From: Thermus antranikianii DSM 12462
Lineage (GTDB): Bacteria; Deinococcota; Deinococci; Deinococcales; Thermaceae
Assembly: GCF_000423905.1 (NCBI RefSeq)
Contig: NZ_AUIW01000004.1
Span: forward strand, 154,059 to 218,058
DNA length: 64,000 nt
Reading direction: 5' to 3'
Shown here: positions 16,013 through 24,210 of the stretch, one piece after another
Numbering within the stretch: the first letter of the stretch is position 1
Layout of the letters: each line of letters opens with the position of its first letter
The notes under the pieces: generated by a model
Database searches by the model: none
The model's input: only the letters and a program-made list of their open reading frames with translations
Told to the model about the DNA's origin: nothing
Program-made: the position numbers and the translations under genes

Positions 16013-17215
16013 TCACCGCCCTTCCTTGGCCTGGATGCGGACCACCCCCTTTTCCACAAGCCGGGCCACCTCCTCTGGGGTGTAGCCTGCTTCCCTTAGC
16101 ACCGCCTCCGTATGCTCCCCAAGCAGGGGCGGGGGCAGGGAGGGGCTTGCCGGGGTGCGGGACAGGAAGCGCAAGGGGTTCGCCAGGGTGGGCAGGGCTT
16201 CCAAGAGGGGATGGGGAAGGGTCCAGATGGCCCCCCGGGCCTGGGCCTGGGGGTCTTGGAAGGCTTCGGCCAGGTCGTTCACCGGGGCGGCGGGGATGCC
16301 CTTCTCCCGAAACCTTTCCAGCCAGTGGGCCCGGGGTTGGGTCTTGAGCACCTGGGAAATAGCCTCCACCACCTCCTTTCTTGCCTCCACCCTCTCTGCG
16401 TTGGTGGGAAACCGCGCCGGGAGGTCCGGGAGGTTCAGGACCTGGCAGAGCCTGGCGAACTGCTCGTCGTTCCCCACCGCCAAAACCAGCCAGCCGTCCG
16501 CCGCGGGAAAGGCCCCGTAGGGCACGATCTGGGCGTGGGCGTTGCCCAGGCGCTTGGGGGGTTTGCCCGTGAGGAGGTAGCTTTCCCCCAGGTTGGCCAG
16601 GGCGAAGAGGCCCACGTCAAAGAGGGAAAGGTCGATGTGCTGGCCCAGGCCGCTTTTTTCCCGCTCGTAAAGGGCGGAAAGCACCGCCACCGCCCCCATC
16701 ATCCCCGTCATCACGTCGATCCAGGCCACCCCCACCTTCATGGGGGGGCCTTCCGGCTCCCCGGTGACGGACATGATGCCGGTGTAGCCCTGCAAGGCGG
16801 CATCGTACCCGGGTTCCTGGGCCCTGGGTCCCGTGTGGCCGAAGCCGGTGATGGAGAGGTAGACCAGGCGCGGGTTAAGCTCCCTCAGGCTTTCATAGTC
16901 CAGGCCGTAGCGCCTCAGGTCCCCGGTTTTGAAGTTTTCCACCAGGACATCGGCCCTTTGGGCTAGCCTGCGCACCACCTCCTGGCCCTCGAGGGTCTTG
17001 AGGTCCAAGGCCAGGCTCTTCTTGCCCCGGTTCACGGAGAGGAAATAGGCGCTCTCCCCTTTGACAAAGGGGGGTCCCCAGCCCCGGGTTTCATCCCCCC
17101 AAGGGGGCTCCACCTTGATCACCTCCGCCCCCAGGTCGGCCAGGATCATGGTGCAAAGGGGCCCCGCCAGCACCCGGGAGAGGTCCAGCACCTGGATGCC
17201 GGAAAGAGGTTGCAT
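16013..17215 (-). CDS. CaiB/BaiF (family III) CoA-transferase
   Basis: 400 residues. It moves CoA between carboxylic acids in the cytoplasm. The family opening IQVLDLSRVLAGPLCTMILADLGAEVIKVEPP is clear (seen as separate short blocks), followed by LSVNRGKKSLALDLK and the catalytic region GYDAALQGYTGIMSVTG to WIDVMTGMMGA, where the nucleophilic Asp is expected. The C-terminal block GIPAAPVNDLAE is also typical. It stands alone, so its acid substrate cannot be inferred. TAAGAT at 17227-17222 lies six bases before the ATG: probably leaderless. It diverges from the sugar permease gene. Confidence 0.92.
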   Translation of the reverse strand: MQPLSGIQVLDLSRVLAGPLCTMILADLGAEVIKVEPPWGDETRGWGPPFVKGESAYFLSVNRGKKSLALDLKTLEGQEVVRRLAQRADVLVENFKTGDLRRYGLDYESLRELNPRLVYLSITGFGHTGPRAQEPGYDAALQGYTGIMSVTGEPEGPPMKVGVAWIDVMTGMMGAVAVLSALYEREKSGLGQHIDLSLFDVGLFALANLGESYLLTGKPPKRLGNAHAQIVPYGAFPAADGWLVLAVGNDEQFARLCQVLNLPDLPARFPTNAERVEARKEVVEAISQVLKTQPRAHWLERFREKGIPAAPVNDLAEAFQDPQAQARGAIWTLPHPLLEALPTLANPLRFLSRTPASPSLPPPLLGEHTEAVLREAGYTPEEVARLVEKGVVRIQAKEGR

Positions 17216-17259
17216 GGGAGCATCTTAAGGCCCAGGCCCCTGTGGGGTATATTGGGCAC

Positions 17260-18045
17260 GTGGGCCGGGCTTTGGGGCATCTTCTGGTCTTTTTGGCCTT
17301 GTTTTTCGTCCTCCTTCCCTTTCTCTGGATGGCCTACGCCGCCTTCATGCCCAAGGAGGCGGTGTACTCGGGGGAGCTCTTCTCCAAGGTGGGCTTTAGC
17401 CTGGAAAACGTCCAGGGCCTGGCCAAGGAGGGGTTTTGGGGCCGGCTCTTCTTCTCCCTGGGGCTTTCCTCGGGGGTGGTGCTTCTTCAGCTTTTCACCG
17501 CCCTTCTGGCGGCCTACGCCTTAAGGGCGGGGCTTGGGCTTCTTCCCTTTTACCTGGTGCTGATGGCCGTGCCCGCCGAGCTCCTCCTGGTCCCCCTCTA
17601 TGGCATCCTCAAGGGGCTTTCCCTTCTGGACACCTTTTGGGCCTTAGCCTTGCCTTTTGCGGCCAGCCCCTTTGTCATCTACCTGGTTTACCAGGCCATG
17701 CGGGGGGTGCCCGAGGAGCTTTTGGAGGCAGCCAGGCTGGATGGGGCGGGGCACCGGGTGCTGCTTTTCGGCATCCTTTTCCCCTTGGTGCGCCCCACCC
17801 TAGTGGCGGCTGGGGTGCTGGCCTTCGCCGCCCATTGGAACCTGGTGCTCTACCCCAGGGTGATGGTTTCCGACCCCAGGCTCTGGACCCTCCAGACCTG
17901 GCTTACGGACCTGCAGCGCAAGTACCCCACCGACTGGGGCCTCCTTTCCGCTGCTGCCCTTTTCTCCGTCCTTCCCATCGCCTTGCTCTACCTCGTCTTT
18001 GAGAGGCGGGTGGTGGCCACCTTTGAGGAGGGCTTGAAGGGCTGA
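17260..18045 (+). CDS. Carbohydrate ABC transporter permease (MalG-type), orphan
   Basis: 261 residues from GTG at 17260. TATATT at 17248-17253 lies six bases before this GTG, which favours it over the in-frame GTG at 17242, as that one would fall before the transcription start. There are six transmembrane segments and the EAA coupling motif EELLEAARLDGAGHRVLLFG near residue 160, which docks the ATPase. The MalG/UgpE-like layout and final TFEEGLKG match sugar permeases of the inner membrane. No partner permease, ATPase or binding protein is adjacent. Two MalE/UgpB-like binding proteins 37 kb away in this window also lack permeases, but a link is only speculation. Confidence 0.88.
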   Translation: MGRALGHLLVFLALFFVLLPFLWMAYAAFMPKEAVYSGELFSKVGFSLENVQGLAKEGFWGRLFFSLGLSSGVVLLQLFTALLAAYALRAGLGLLPFYLVLMAVPAELLLVPLYGILKGLSLLDTFWALALPFAASPFVIYLVYQAMRGVPEELLEAARLDGAGHRVLLFGILFPLVRPTLVAAGVLAFAAHWNLVLYPRVMVSDPRLWTLQTWLTDLQRKYPTDWGLLSAAALFSVLPIALLYLVFERRVVATFEEGLKG

Positions 18046-18084
18046 TCCCCGAAGGGCTATCCTCGTCCCGAGGAGGCAACGGGT

Positions 18085-18675
18085 ATGCGGGCAGTCTGGA
18101 CCTTGGCGCTTCTCCCGCTTCTCCTTGCGGGGTGCCTTCCGGTGGCCGTTTTGCGTTCGCCCGAGCCGGTGCGGGGAGAGGAGCTGGCCCTGGGGCTCAG
18201 CCTGATACGGAATCCCTTTGCCAACCGGGATCGTTACCCCCTGATTCCCCTTCCCTATTTGGCCTATGCCCGGGGCGATGGGGCCCAGGAGGAGAACTTT
18301 TCCGTTCAGCTTGGCCTTCGGGCTGGGCTTAAGGCCACCTTAGCCCCGGGGGTGGCCTTGGACCTGGGGATCACGCCTCCCCTCTTCCTCCTCGGGGATG
18401 CGGGAGGATTCCCCTTTGTGCTGGACGGGGGGGTGCTCCTGGGCCAGGGGGGGTTTTACCTGAGCCCCCGCCTTCACTTGGCCGTGGGGCTTCTTCCTCC
18501 GTGTACGCCCGGAGGGTACAACTTTTTCTGCGGCCCCCCTGTCCTCCCGGTGCTCCAGGCGGCTTTCGGTTATATGGGGCCGGAGGGGGGCCTCGAGGCG
18601 GGGGCTTTCGTGGGGGAAAACCCCATCATCTATCTGGCGGGGGCCCTTCGCTTCCGCCTTGAAACCGGGCCCTAA
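18085..18675 (+). CDS. Hypothetical lipoprotein
   Basis: 196 residues. The N-terminus [20 protein letters not shown] is a lipoprotein signal with lipobox LAGC, so the mature protein would be lipid-anchored at Cys17. The remainder is Gly/Leu/Pro-rich with repeated short beta-like stretches ([32 protein letters not shown]), suggesting a small beta-sheet or barrel-like fold. No known domain is recognised. TATCCT at 18058-18063 and a ribosome site GAGGAGG precede the ATG. The last 50 bases overlap the 3' end of rarA on the other strand. Confidence 0.7.
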   Translation: MRAVWTLALLPLLLAGCLPVAVLRSPEPVRGEELALGLSLIRNPFANRDRYPLIPLPYLAYARGDGAQEENFSVQLGLRAGLKATLAPGVALDLGITPPLFLLGDAGGFPFVLDGGVLLGQGGFYLSPRLHLAVGLLPPCTPGGYNFFCGPPVLPVLQAAFGYMGPEGGLEAGAFVGENPIIYLAGALRFRLETGP

Positions 18676-19900
18676 GCTGGGCCAGCCGGGCCCGAACCCG
18701 CTCCTCCCAGCCCTCCCCCTGGGCCTGGAAAAGGAGGAGGCCCTCGAGGCCCTCAGGCAGGTACCTTTGGGCGAAGCTACCTTCCTTGTCCTCGTGGTAG
18801 TAGGCGTAGCCCTCCCCGTGGCCCAGAGCGCGGGCCAGGCCGGTGGGGGCGTTCCTCAGGTTCAGGGGAACGGGGGCCTCGGGGTGGGCCCTGGCCGCCT
18901 CCTCCGCCCGCTTCCAGGCGGCATAGAGGCTGTGGCTCTTCGGGGCCAAGGCGAGGTAGACCGTGGCCTCCACCAGGGCCAGCTCCCCTTCCGGGCTTCC
19001 TAGGGCCTCGTAGGCCTCCTTGGCGGCCACGGTGAGCCTTAGGGCCAGGGGGTCGGCGAGGCCTACGTCCTCGAGGGCCACCCGGATGAGCCTCCGGGCG
19101 AGGTACCGGGGGTCGGCCCCGCCTTTGAGGAGCCTCGCCAGGTAGTAAAGGGCGGCGTCCACGTGGCTTCCCCGCAGGGACTTGTGGAGGGCGGAGACCA
19201 GGTCGTAAAAGCGGTCCCCCTCCCGGTCCATGCCGAAGCGCTCCGCCCCCAGGGCCTCCCGCACGCTCTTTAGGTCCACCCGGCCGAAGCTTGCGGCCAG
19301 CTCTAAGGTGTTCAGGGCAAAGCGGGCATCCCCCTCGGCCGCCCTCGCCAGGAGCCTTAGGGCCTCCTCCTCGTAAGGGGTGCCGGGAAGCCCCCGGGGG
19401 TCCTCCAGGGCCCGGCGGAGGAGGGCGAGGAGGTCGGCCTCCTGGAGGGGCTTCAAGGGGAAAAAGCGGAGGCGGGAGCGGAGGGCGGGGGTGAGCTCAA
19501 AGGCGGGGTTTTCCGCGGTGGCCCCGATCAGGGTGAGGAGGCCGGACTCCAGGTGGGGTAGGAGGGCGTCCTGCTGGGTGCGGTTGAAGCGGTGCACCTC
19601 GTCCAGGAAGAGGACGAGGCCCCCTTCCCTCCGGGCCCTTTCCACCACCGCCCTTACCTCCTTAACCCCGGCCTCCACCGCAGAAAGCCTTAGGAAGGGC
19701 TTGCCCACCCCTTCCGCCAGGATCTGGGCCAGGGTGGTCTTGCCCGTGCCCGGGGGGCCGAAGAGGACCATGGAGGAAAGCCTTTTCGCCTCCAGCATCC
19801 GCCTTAAAAGCCCTTGGGGCCCCGTGAGGTGGGGCTGGCCCAGGACCTCGTCCAGGGAACGGGGCCTGAGGCGCTCGGCAAGGGGCTCCATCCCCCTCAT
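18626..19900 (-). CDS. rarA: Replication-associated recombination protein A (RarA/MgsA)
   Basis: 424 residues. AAA+ ATPase related to clamp loaders and RuvB, acting at stalled replication forks. The N-terminus [20 protein letters not shown], Walker [13 protein letters not shown], Walker [13 protein letters not shown], sensor GATAENP and the arginine finger region ALRSRLRFF are all present, and the C-terminal oligomerisation domain has the usual length. Two ATGs are possible (19900 and 19891); the first is used here. It ends inside the convergent lipoprotein gene (50-base overlap). Confidence 0.94.
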   Translation of the reverse strand: MRGMEPLAERLRPRSLDEVLGQPHLTGPQGLLRRMLEAKRLSSMVLFGPPGTGKTTLAQILAEGVGKPFLRLSAVEAGVKEVRAVVERARREGGLVLFLDEVHRFNRTQQDALLPHLESGLLTLIGATAENPAFELTPALRSRLRFFPLKPLQEADLLALLRRALEDPRGLPGTPYEEEALRLLARAAEGDARFALNTLELAASFGRVDLKSVREALGAERFGMDREGDRFYDLVSALHKSLRGSHVDAALYYLARLLKGGADPRYLARRLIRVALEDVGLADPLALRLTVAAKEAYEALGSPEGELALVEATVYLALAPKSHSLYAAWKRAEEAARAHPEAPVPLNLRNAPTGLARALGHGEGYAYYHEDKEGSFAQRYLPEGLEGLLLFQAQGEGWEERVRARLAQLRARFQGGSEGPPPDR

Positions 19901-19944
19901 GCTAAGGCCAGGGTAAGGGGAGGCATGGTAGGCTTGGAAGGAAC

Positions 19945-20628
19945 ATGCGCTGGCTTTTCCTCCTGCCCTGGGGCCTCTTCCTTTTGGGGCTTGCTCCCCT
20001 GGCCTTGACCGAACCCTTGGGCCAGGTGGAGCGGGGGCTTGGCCTTCTCCTTGCCGCCCTTTTGCTGGCGGCGGCGGGGAGCCTGTACTCCCGGTTCCCC
20101 GTGGTGTTTTCCGTGCAGTTTTTCCTGGTGCTGGGCCTTGGCCTCCTGGCGTTCCAGCTGGCCTTGGAAAGCACCCTGGCCTTCGCGGGGTTGGCGGGTT
20201 CGGGTTACACGGCCCTTGGGGGGATTCTGGGGGCCTTGGCCTTGGGCCTGGCCTTCTTCCTGGGCACGGGCAGGGAGGCTCCCCTTTTGCCGGCCCTCGA
20301 GGGGATGGGGACCCGGGAGGACCTCCTGCGCCTGGCCGGGGCCTTGGAGGGGCTGGCCCTTAGGCGCCCTCTGGTGCTGGTGTACCTTTCCACCTCCGCT
20401 CCTCCCGAGCGGCTTCAGGCGGAGCTTCGCCGCGGGGACTTGGCCTTCCGCCTGGCGGGAGGGTATCTTTTGGTCCTCCAGGGAAGCCGGCCTGAGGATG
20501 CGGCGGGGCTGGTGCGAAGGCTTAAGGAGCGGTTTCCCCTTTCCGCCTACGCCGTGGAGCGCTGGCAAGGGGGGAGCCTGGAAAGCGTGCTGGCCCGCCT
20601 CGAGGCGGAGGCCCTTCTCCAGTCCTGA
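19945..20628 (+). CDS. Membrane protein with decayed GGDEF-like C-terminal domain
   Basis: 227 residues. Five hydrophobic segments fill residues 1-105. Residues about 130-227 have the strand/helix rhythm of a short GGDEF domain: [11 protein letters not shown] aligns with the first strand, [20 protein letters not shown] with the region around the active site, and [16 protein letters not shown] with the next helix. The GGDEF signature itself would fall on AGGYL, which lacks the acidic catalytic residues, so it should not make cyclic di-GMP. The whole domain is also shorter than usual. I infer a degenerate, perhaps sensory or scaffold, domain. It diverges from rarA across 44 bases. TAGGCT at 19929-19934 is a possible -10 box. 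Confidence 0.6.
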   Translation: MRWLFLLPWGLFLLGLAPLALTEPLGQVERGLGLLLAALLLAAAGSLYSRFPVVFSVQFFLVLGLGLLAFQLALESTLAFAGLAGSGYTALGGILGALALGLAFFLGTGREAPLLPALEGMGTREDLLRLAGALEGLALRRPLVLVYLSTSAPPERLQAELRRGDLAFRLAGGYLLVLQGSRPEDAAGLVRRLKERFPLSAYAVERWQGGSLESVLARLEAEALLQS

Positions 20629-20635
20629 GCGTTTT

Positions 20636-20659
20636 GGTGTAGGTGGTAGAGGCTACACC
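20636..20659. repeat. Inverted repeat, possible operator or hairpin
   Basis: GGTGTAG (20636-20642) and CTACACC (20653-20659) are exact 7-bp arms around 10 bases. They lie after the stop at 20628 and about 35 bases before a small open frame. There is no T-run after them. Confidence 0.4.
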
Positions 20660-20693
20660 GACCCCAGGGTGTACGGGTTTTTGCTTTACCTTG

Positions 20694-20816
20694 ATGCGCC
20701 TGCCCCTCCCGCCCCTTACCCTTAGGCTCAGGGAGGCCAAAATGGAGCAGGCCAAGGAGATCAGCCAGGCGTGGCAAGAAGCCCTGGAAACCTACGGGGA
20801 ACGGGAAGAGGAGTAG
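20694..20816 (+). CDS. Possible small protein, 40 residues
   Basis: An ATG-to-TAG frame of 41 codons lies between the membrane protein gene and the terminator at 20833. It reads MRLPLPPLTLRLREAKMEQ followed by an acidic helical tail rich in Glu, Gln and Ala, and ends EREEE. The amphipathic charged composition and the terminator placed 17 bases after its stop make it more credible than a random frame. There is no clear Shine-Dalgarno and no recognised family, so it may also be only an untranslated trailer. Confidence 0.35.
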   Translation: MRLPLPPLTLRLREAKMEQAKEISQAWQEALETYGEREEE

Positions 20817-20832
20817 ACGGGAAGAAAGCCCA

Positions 20833-20861
20833 AACCGGGTCCCGTGGGACCCGGTTTTTTC
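20833..20861 (+). terminator. Rho-independent terminator
   Basis: AACCGGGTCCC (20833-20843) and GGGACCCGGTT (20846-20856) form an 11-bp perfect stem with a two-base gap, followed by a T-run. It ends plus-strand transcription at the very end of the convergent phnE gene; the T-run touches the phnE stop codon. Confidence 0.92.
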
Positions 20862-22486
20862 TACACCAGGCGGCTTCGCAGCCAGCTGGAGGCAAAGTCA
20901 ATCAGGTTCACCACGATGACGATGGCGATGATGCCGATCACCATCTGGTCGTAGTGGCCCGCATCCATGGCACCCTTGATGAAAAAGCCAATCCCCCCGG
21001 CCCCCACCAAGCCCAGGACGATGGACACCCGGAAGTTGATCTCAAAGCGGTACAGGGTATAGGACACGAAAAGGGGAAGCACCTGGGGCAGAATAGCCCA
21101 GCGGAGCACATTGCTCCCGCTGGCCCCCACGCTCTCCAAAGCTTCGATGGGTCCTTTATCCACGTTCTCTATGGCTTCGGAGTAAAGCTTGCCCAGATCG
21201 GCGAGGGAGTGGATAGCCATGGCCAGCACCCCGGCGAAGGGGCCCAGGCCCACCGCCGCCACCAGGATCAGGGCCAGGATCAAGGTGTCCACCCCCCGGT
21301 CCACGTTGTAAAAGCCCCGCATCAAATAGAAGAGAACGCGGAGCAGGGGGTTTTGGAAGGTGAGGTTGCGGGCGGCGAGGAAGCTGGTGGGCAGTGCGAA
21401 TAGGGCGGCCAGCAGGGTGCCCACCAGGGCGATTTCCAGGGTCAGGAGCATCTCGCTGGCCACGCTCTGGAGCGGGTAGATGCCGCTTTGGGGTTGGGCC
21501 AGGTTGGGGGGCCAGGCCCGGTCCAGGAAGTTCACCAGGAAGGGCCAGCCTTTGACCAGTTTGCCCAGGTCAAACTCGGTGGCGTCAAAGGCGGGAAAGA
21601 CGCTGGCGGCCACCAGGGCCAGGACCAGGCCCGTGCGGAGGTCATCGGGTTGCGCCAGCTTAGGTCGGAAAAGAAGCCAGATCCCCGAGCCCATCATCAC
21701 CCCCAGGAAGAGGAGAAGGGCCACGTTCCCGTAGGCGGTGGACTGGGGTTGCAGGAGCCGGTAGCCCGCCTGGGCCACCTCCTGGGGCAGGCGCCCCTCG
21801 TTGAGGCCCGTGAGGTCCCGGATGGGCTTTAAGGGGGGAAGCCCGATTTCTTCCCGCACCCGGTTTAGCTTCTCCAGGCCCTGGTTGTACGCCGCCACCA
21901 GCTTTTCTTCGGTCCCGGGCTCGGCGGGAAGGATGAGCTTGTAGTAGCCCTCCATCCGGGGAAAGTAGGTGTGGGCCTGGGGGGAGTTGAGCCAGGCGAA
22001 GGTGGAGAGGGCCAGGGCTACCCCCAAGGGTAGCCAAAGCCCAGCCTGTTTCCTGCGCCAGACGGCCAGGAGCGCGAAGGGAACCAGGAGGCTTAGGGCC
22101 ACCACGCCCTCCATAAGCCCCGGGAGGGGTTTAAGCCGCACCAGGTGGGCAGGGCCCTGGAGGAAGACCAGAAGGCTTGCAAGAGCCAAGCCCCCACCCA
22201 GCACGCCTCCGACACCTGCGGCCCGCCCGCCGAAGTGGGCCAGGAGCAAGGCCAAAAGGGCTCCTAAGGGAACCAGGGCCAGGTGGGGGGTCAGGGGGAG
22301 GAGGGCCAGGAGGGTGGGCCCCAGGGTTTCCCGGGAAAGGTACCCCACGGCCTCCACCACCGGGAAGGTGGGGGTGGCCACCAGGAGACCCAAGGCCGCA
22401 GCCACCAAGTAGCGGCGCATGGAACCCCGGCCCAGGCCGAGGAGGCTCGCCAGAGCCATGCCGAGCAGGAAAACTGCCAAGTTCAT
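20861..22486 (-). CDS. phnE: Phosphonate/phosphite ABC transporter permease (PhnE) with long N-terminal membrane extension
   Basis: 541 residues, about twice the usual PhnE (260-290). The C-terminal 270 residues are a normal PhnE permease: ASEMLLTLEIALVGTLLAAL, then NVDKGPIEALESVGASGSN with the EAA-type coupling loop, then GLVGAGGIGFFI. The N-terminal 270 residues hold about six extra hydrophobic segments and a hydrophilic loop of about 70 residues (containing TYFPRMEGYYKLILPAEPG). No second EAA loop is seen in that half, so it is not a tandem duplicated permease. Its start overlaps the phnC stop (ATGA), so they are coupled. The cluster imports an oxidised or reduced phosphorus compound; which one is not decided by sequence. 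Confidence 0.88.
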   Translation of the reverse strand: MNLAVFLLGMALASLLGLGRGSMRRYLVAAALGLLVATPTFPVVEAVGYLSRETLGPTLLALLPLTPHLALVPLGALLALLLAHFGGRAAGVGGVLGGGLALASLLVFLQGPAHLVRLKPLPGLMEGVVALSLLVPFALLAVWRRKQAGLWLPLGVALALSTFAWLNSPQAHTYFPRMEGYYKLILPAEPGTEEKLVAAYNQGLEKLNRVREEIGLPPLKPIRDLTGLNEGRLPQEVAQAGYRLLQPQSTAYGNVALLLFLGVMMGSGIWLLFRPKLAQPDDLRTGLVLALVAASVFPAFDATEFDLGKLVKGWPFLVNFLDRAWPPNLAQPQSGIYPLQSVASEMLLTLEIALVGTLLAALFALPTSFLAARNLTFQNPLLRVLFYLMRGFYNVDRGVDTLILALILVAAVGLGPFAGVLAMAIHSLADLGKLYSEAIENVDKGPIEALESVGASGSNVLRWAILPQVLPLFVSYTLYRFEINFRVSIVLGLVGAGGIGFFIKGAMDAGHYDQMVIGIIAIVIVVNLIDFASSWLRSRLV

Positions 22487-23232
22487 AGAGCCTCCAGGTT
22501 ACCCGCGTAGACCATTCGCTCCACCTCGAGGGTCAGGGCCTCCACCGGACCGTCAAAGACCAGCCTTCCCCGGTTGAAGGCCAGAATGCGCCGGGCGTAG
22601 CGCCGGGCCAGTTCCAGCACGTGGATGTTCACCAGGACCGTCACCCCTTTTTCCTGGTTGTACTCCTTGAGAATGCCCAGGATCACATCGGAAAGCCTGG
22701 GGTCCAGGCTGGCCATGGGTTCGTCCGCCAGGATCAGCTGGGGTTCCTGGGCCAAGGCGCGGGCGATGGCCACCCGCTGTTGCTGGCCCCCGGAAAGCTG
22801 GTCGGCCCGGGCCTGCTCCTTTCCCTGAAGCCCCACCCGACGGATCTGCTCGAGGGCGATGGCGGTATCCTCCTCCCGGTAGAGCCCAAGAAGCCCCTTC
22901 CACGTGGGCAGGTAGCCCAGGCGCCCGTGAAGCACGTTTTCCAGGACGGTGAGGCGCTGCACCAGGTTGAACTGCTGGAAGATGAAGCCCACCTTCCGGC
23001 GGAAGGCCTGGAGCTCCTTGCGGGAAAGCCTGGTCACCTCCACCCCTCCCACCCACACCTCGCCGGTGGTGGGCTCCACCAGGCGGTTTAAGGTGCGCAA
23101 AAAAGTGCTCTTCCCCGCACCCGAGAGGCCGATGATGGCCACGAAGTCGCCCTGGGGTATGGAGACGTTCACCTCCGAAAGCGCCCGGGTCCCGTCGGGA
23201 AAGACCTTGCTCAGGTTCTTGACTGCGATCAT
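22483..23232 (-). CDS. phnC: Phosphonate/phosphite ABC transporter ATPase (PhnC)
   Basis: 249 residues from ATG at 23232; the open frame upstream contains the phnD terminator, so longer starts are unlikely. Walker A GLSGAGKST, signature LSGGQQQRVAIARAL and Walker B LILADEPMASLDP are intact, and HVLELARRYARRI is the switch region. It drives the PhnE permease. It sits between phnD (62 bases upstream, with a terminator in the gap) and phnE (4-base overlap). Confidence 0.95.
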   Translation of the reverse strand: MIAVKNLSKVFPDGTRALSEVNVSIPQGDFVAIIGLSGAGKSTFLRTLNRLVEPTTGEVWVGGVEVTRLSRKELQAFRRKVGFIFQQFNLVQRLTVLENVLHGRLGYLPTWKGLLGLYREEDTAIALEQIRRVGLQGKEQARADQLSGGQQQRVAIARALAQEPQLILADEPMASLDPRLSDVILGILKEYNQEKGVTVLVNIHVLELARRYARRILAFNRGRLVFDGPVEALTLEVERMVYAGNLEAL

Positions 23233-23249
23233 GTTTCCTCGGCTTCCCC

Positions 23250-23278
23250 AAAAAGGCCCCCAGGGGGTCCTGGGGGCC
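23250..23278 (-). terminator. Intra-operon terminator between phnD and phnC
   Basis: Read on the minus strand, GGCCCCCAGG pairs with CCTGGGGGCC around a four-base loop and is followed by TTTTT. It lies between the binding-protein gene and the ATPase gene, a usual place for partial termination that keeps binding protein in excess. Confidence 0.85.
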
Positions 23279-23293
23279 CGGAGGGTCAAGGCT

Positions 23294-24169
23294 TCACTTA
23301 TCCTGGCCGGAGATGCGCCGGGCCTCACGCACCACGTCGTAATCGCTATCCTTGGCCGGGACCATGTAGTCGATGCGGTAGAGGTTTTGGAGCAGGGTGC
23401 ATTTGGGCGCCTGGCAACGCTGGATGGCGGCGGCGATTCCCTTGGCCAGGTTGGGGTACTTGCTGAGGAAGTCCTTGGCCACGGAGAAGGTGTCGCCGGG
23501 GATGGGCTTGGAGTAGAAGATGGCGGTGATCTGCCGTGCCTCCTCGGGTTTTAGGAACTGGGTCCAGGCCCCGGACTTGTTCTTGTCGTCGTTGGCGAAG
23601 GTGGCGGCGGCGTCCACGGACTTGTTGAGGACCGCCAGCACGGCAGCGTCGTGCTTGCCGGCGAAGACCTGCTTGGCGAAGAAGGTGTCGGGGTTGATGC
23701 CCCGGCTCACCAGGGCCGCCCGGGGGAAGACGTAGCCGGCGGCGGAGAGGGGGTCTACCCAGGCGATGGTCTTGCCCTCGAGGTCCTCGATCTTCTTGAT
23801 CCCCGAGTCCTTGCGCACGATGATGGCCGACCAGTAGTAGGGGCTGCCGTTCCGCACCGACTTGAGGAGGACCTCCGCCCCCGCTTCCCGGTGGGCCAGC
23901 ACGTAGCCGTCGGGGGGGAAGAAGGCGAACTCCAGCTTCCCCGCCCTCATGGCCTCGATGAGGCCGCGGTACTCGGTGGGGACGAAGATCTCCACCTCCA
24001 CCGTCCCCCTGAACTCCTTCTCGATGTAATCCGCGATGGCCTGGGCGGCCGCCTTGAGCTGGTCGGAGTTCTGGGTGGGATTAAAGCCGATGCGCACCTT
24101 TACCGGGGCCTGGGCAAGACCCAGGCCAAGGCCCAGGAGGGCCAAAAGGAAAAGCATGAAACGCTTCAC
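23294..24169 (-). CDS. phnD: Phosphate/phosphite/phosphonate ABC transporter binding protein (PhnD)
   Basis: 291 residues starting with GTG (MKRFMLFLLALLGLGLGLAQ is the signal peptide). The family pattern is clear: VRIGFNPTQNSDQLKAAAQA at the mature N-terminus, PTEYRGLIEAMRAGKLEFAF, and the ligand-loop region WVDPLSAAGYVFPRAAL. It captures the phosphorus ligand in the periplasm. TAGAAT at 24181-24176 lies six bases before the GTG with TTGCCC 16 bases further up, so the operon message is probably leaderless. Two Cys near the end (CQAPKC) may form a disulfide. Confidence 0.94.
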   Translation of the reverse strand: MKRFMLFLLALLGLGLGLAQAPVKVRIGFNPTQNSDQLKAAAQAIADYIEKEFRGTVEVEIFVPTEYRGLIEAMRAGKLEFAFFPPDGYVLAHREAGAEVLLKSVRNGSPYYWSAIIVRKDSGIKKIEDLEGKTIAWVDPLSAAGYVFPRAALVSRGINPDTFFAKQVFAGKHDAAVLAVLNKSVDAAATFANDDKNKSGAWTQFLKPEEARQITAIFYSKPIPGDTFSVAKDFLSKYPNLAKGIAAAIQRCQAPKCTLLQNLYRIDYMVPAKDSDYDVVREARRISGQDK

Positions 24170-24210
24170 GGGCCGATTCTACACCGCTTGGACCCGGGGG
24201 CAAGGGGGGT

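Noticed and set aside
17242..17259. GTG at 17242 as the start of the sugar permease
   Set aside because: It lies before the TATATT box whose spacing fits a leaderless start at 17260.
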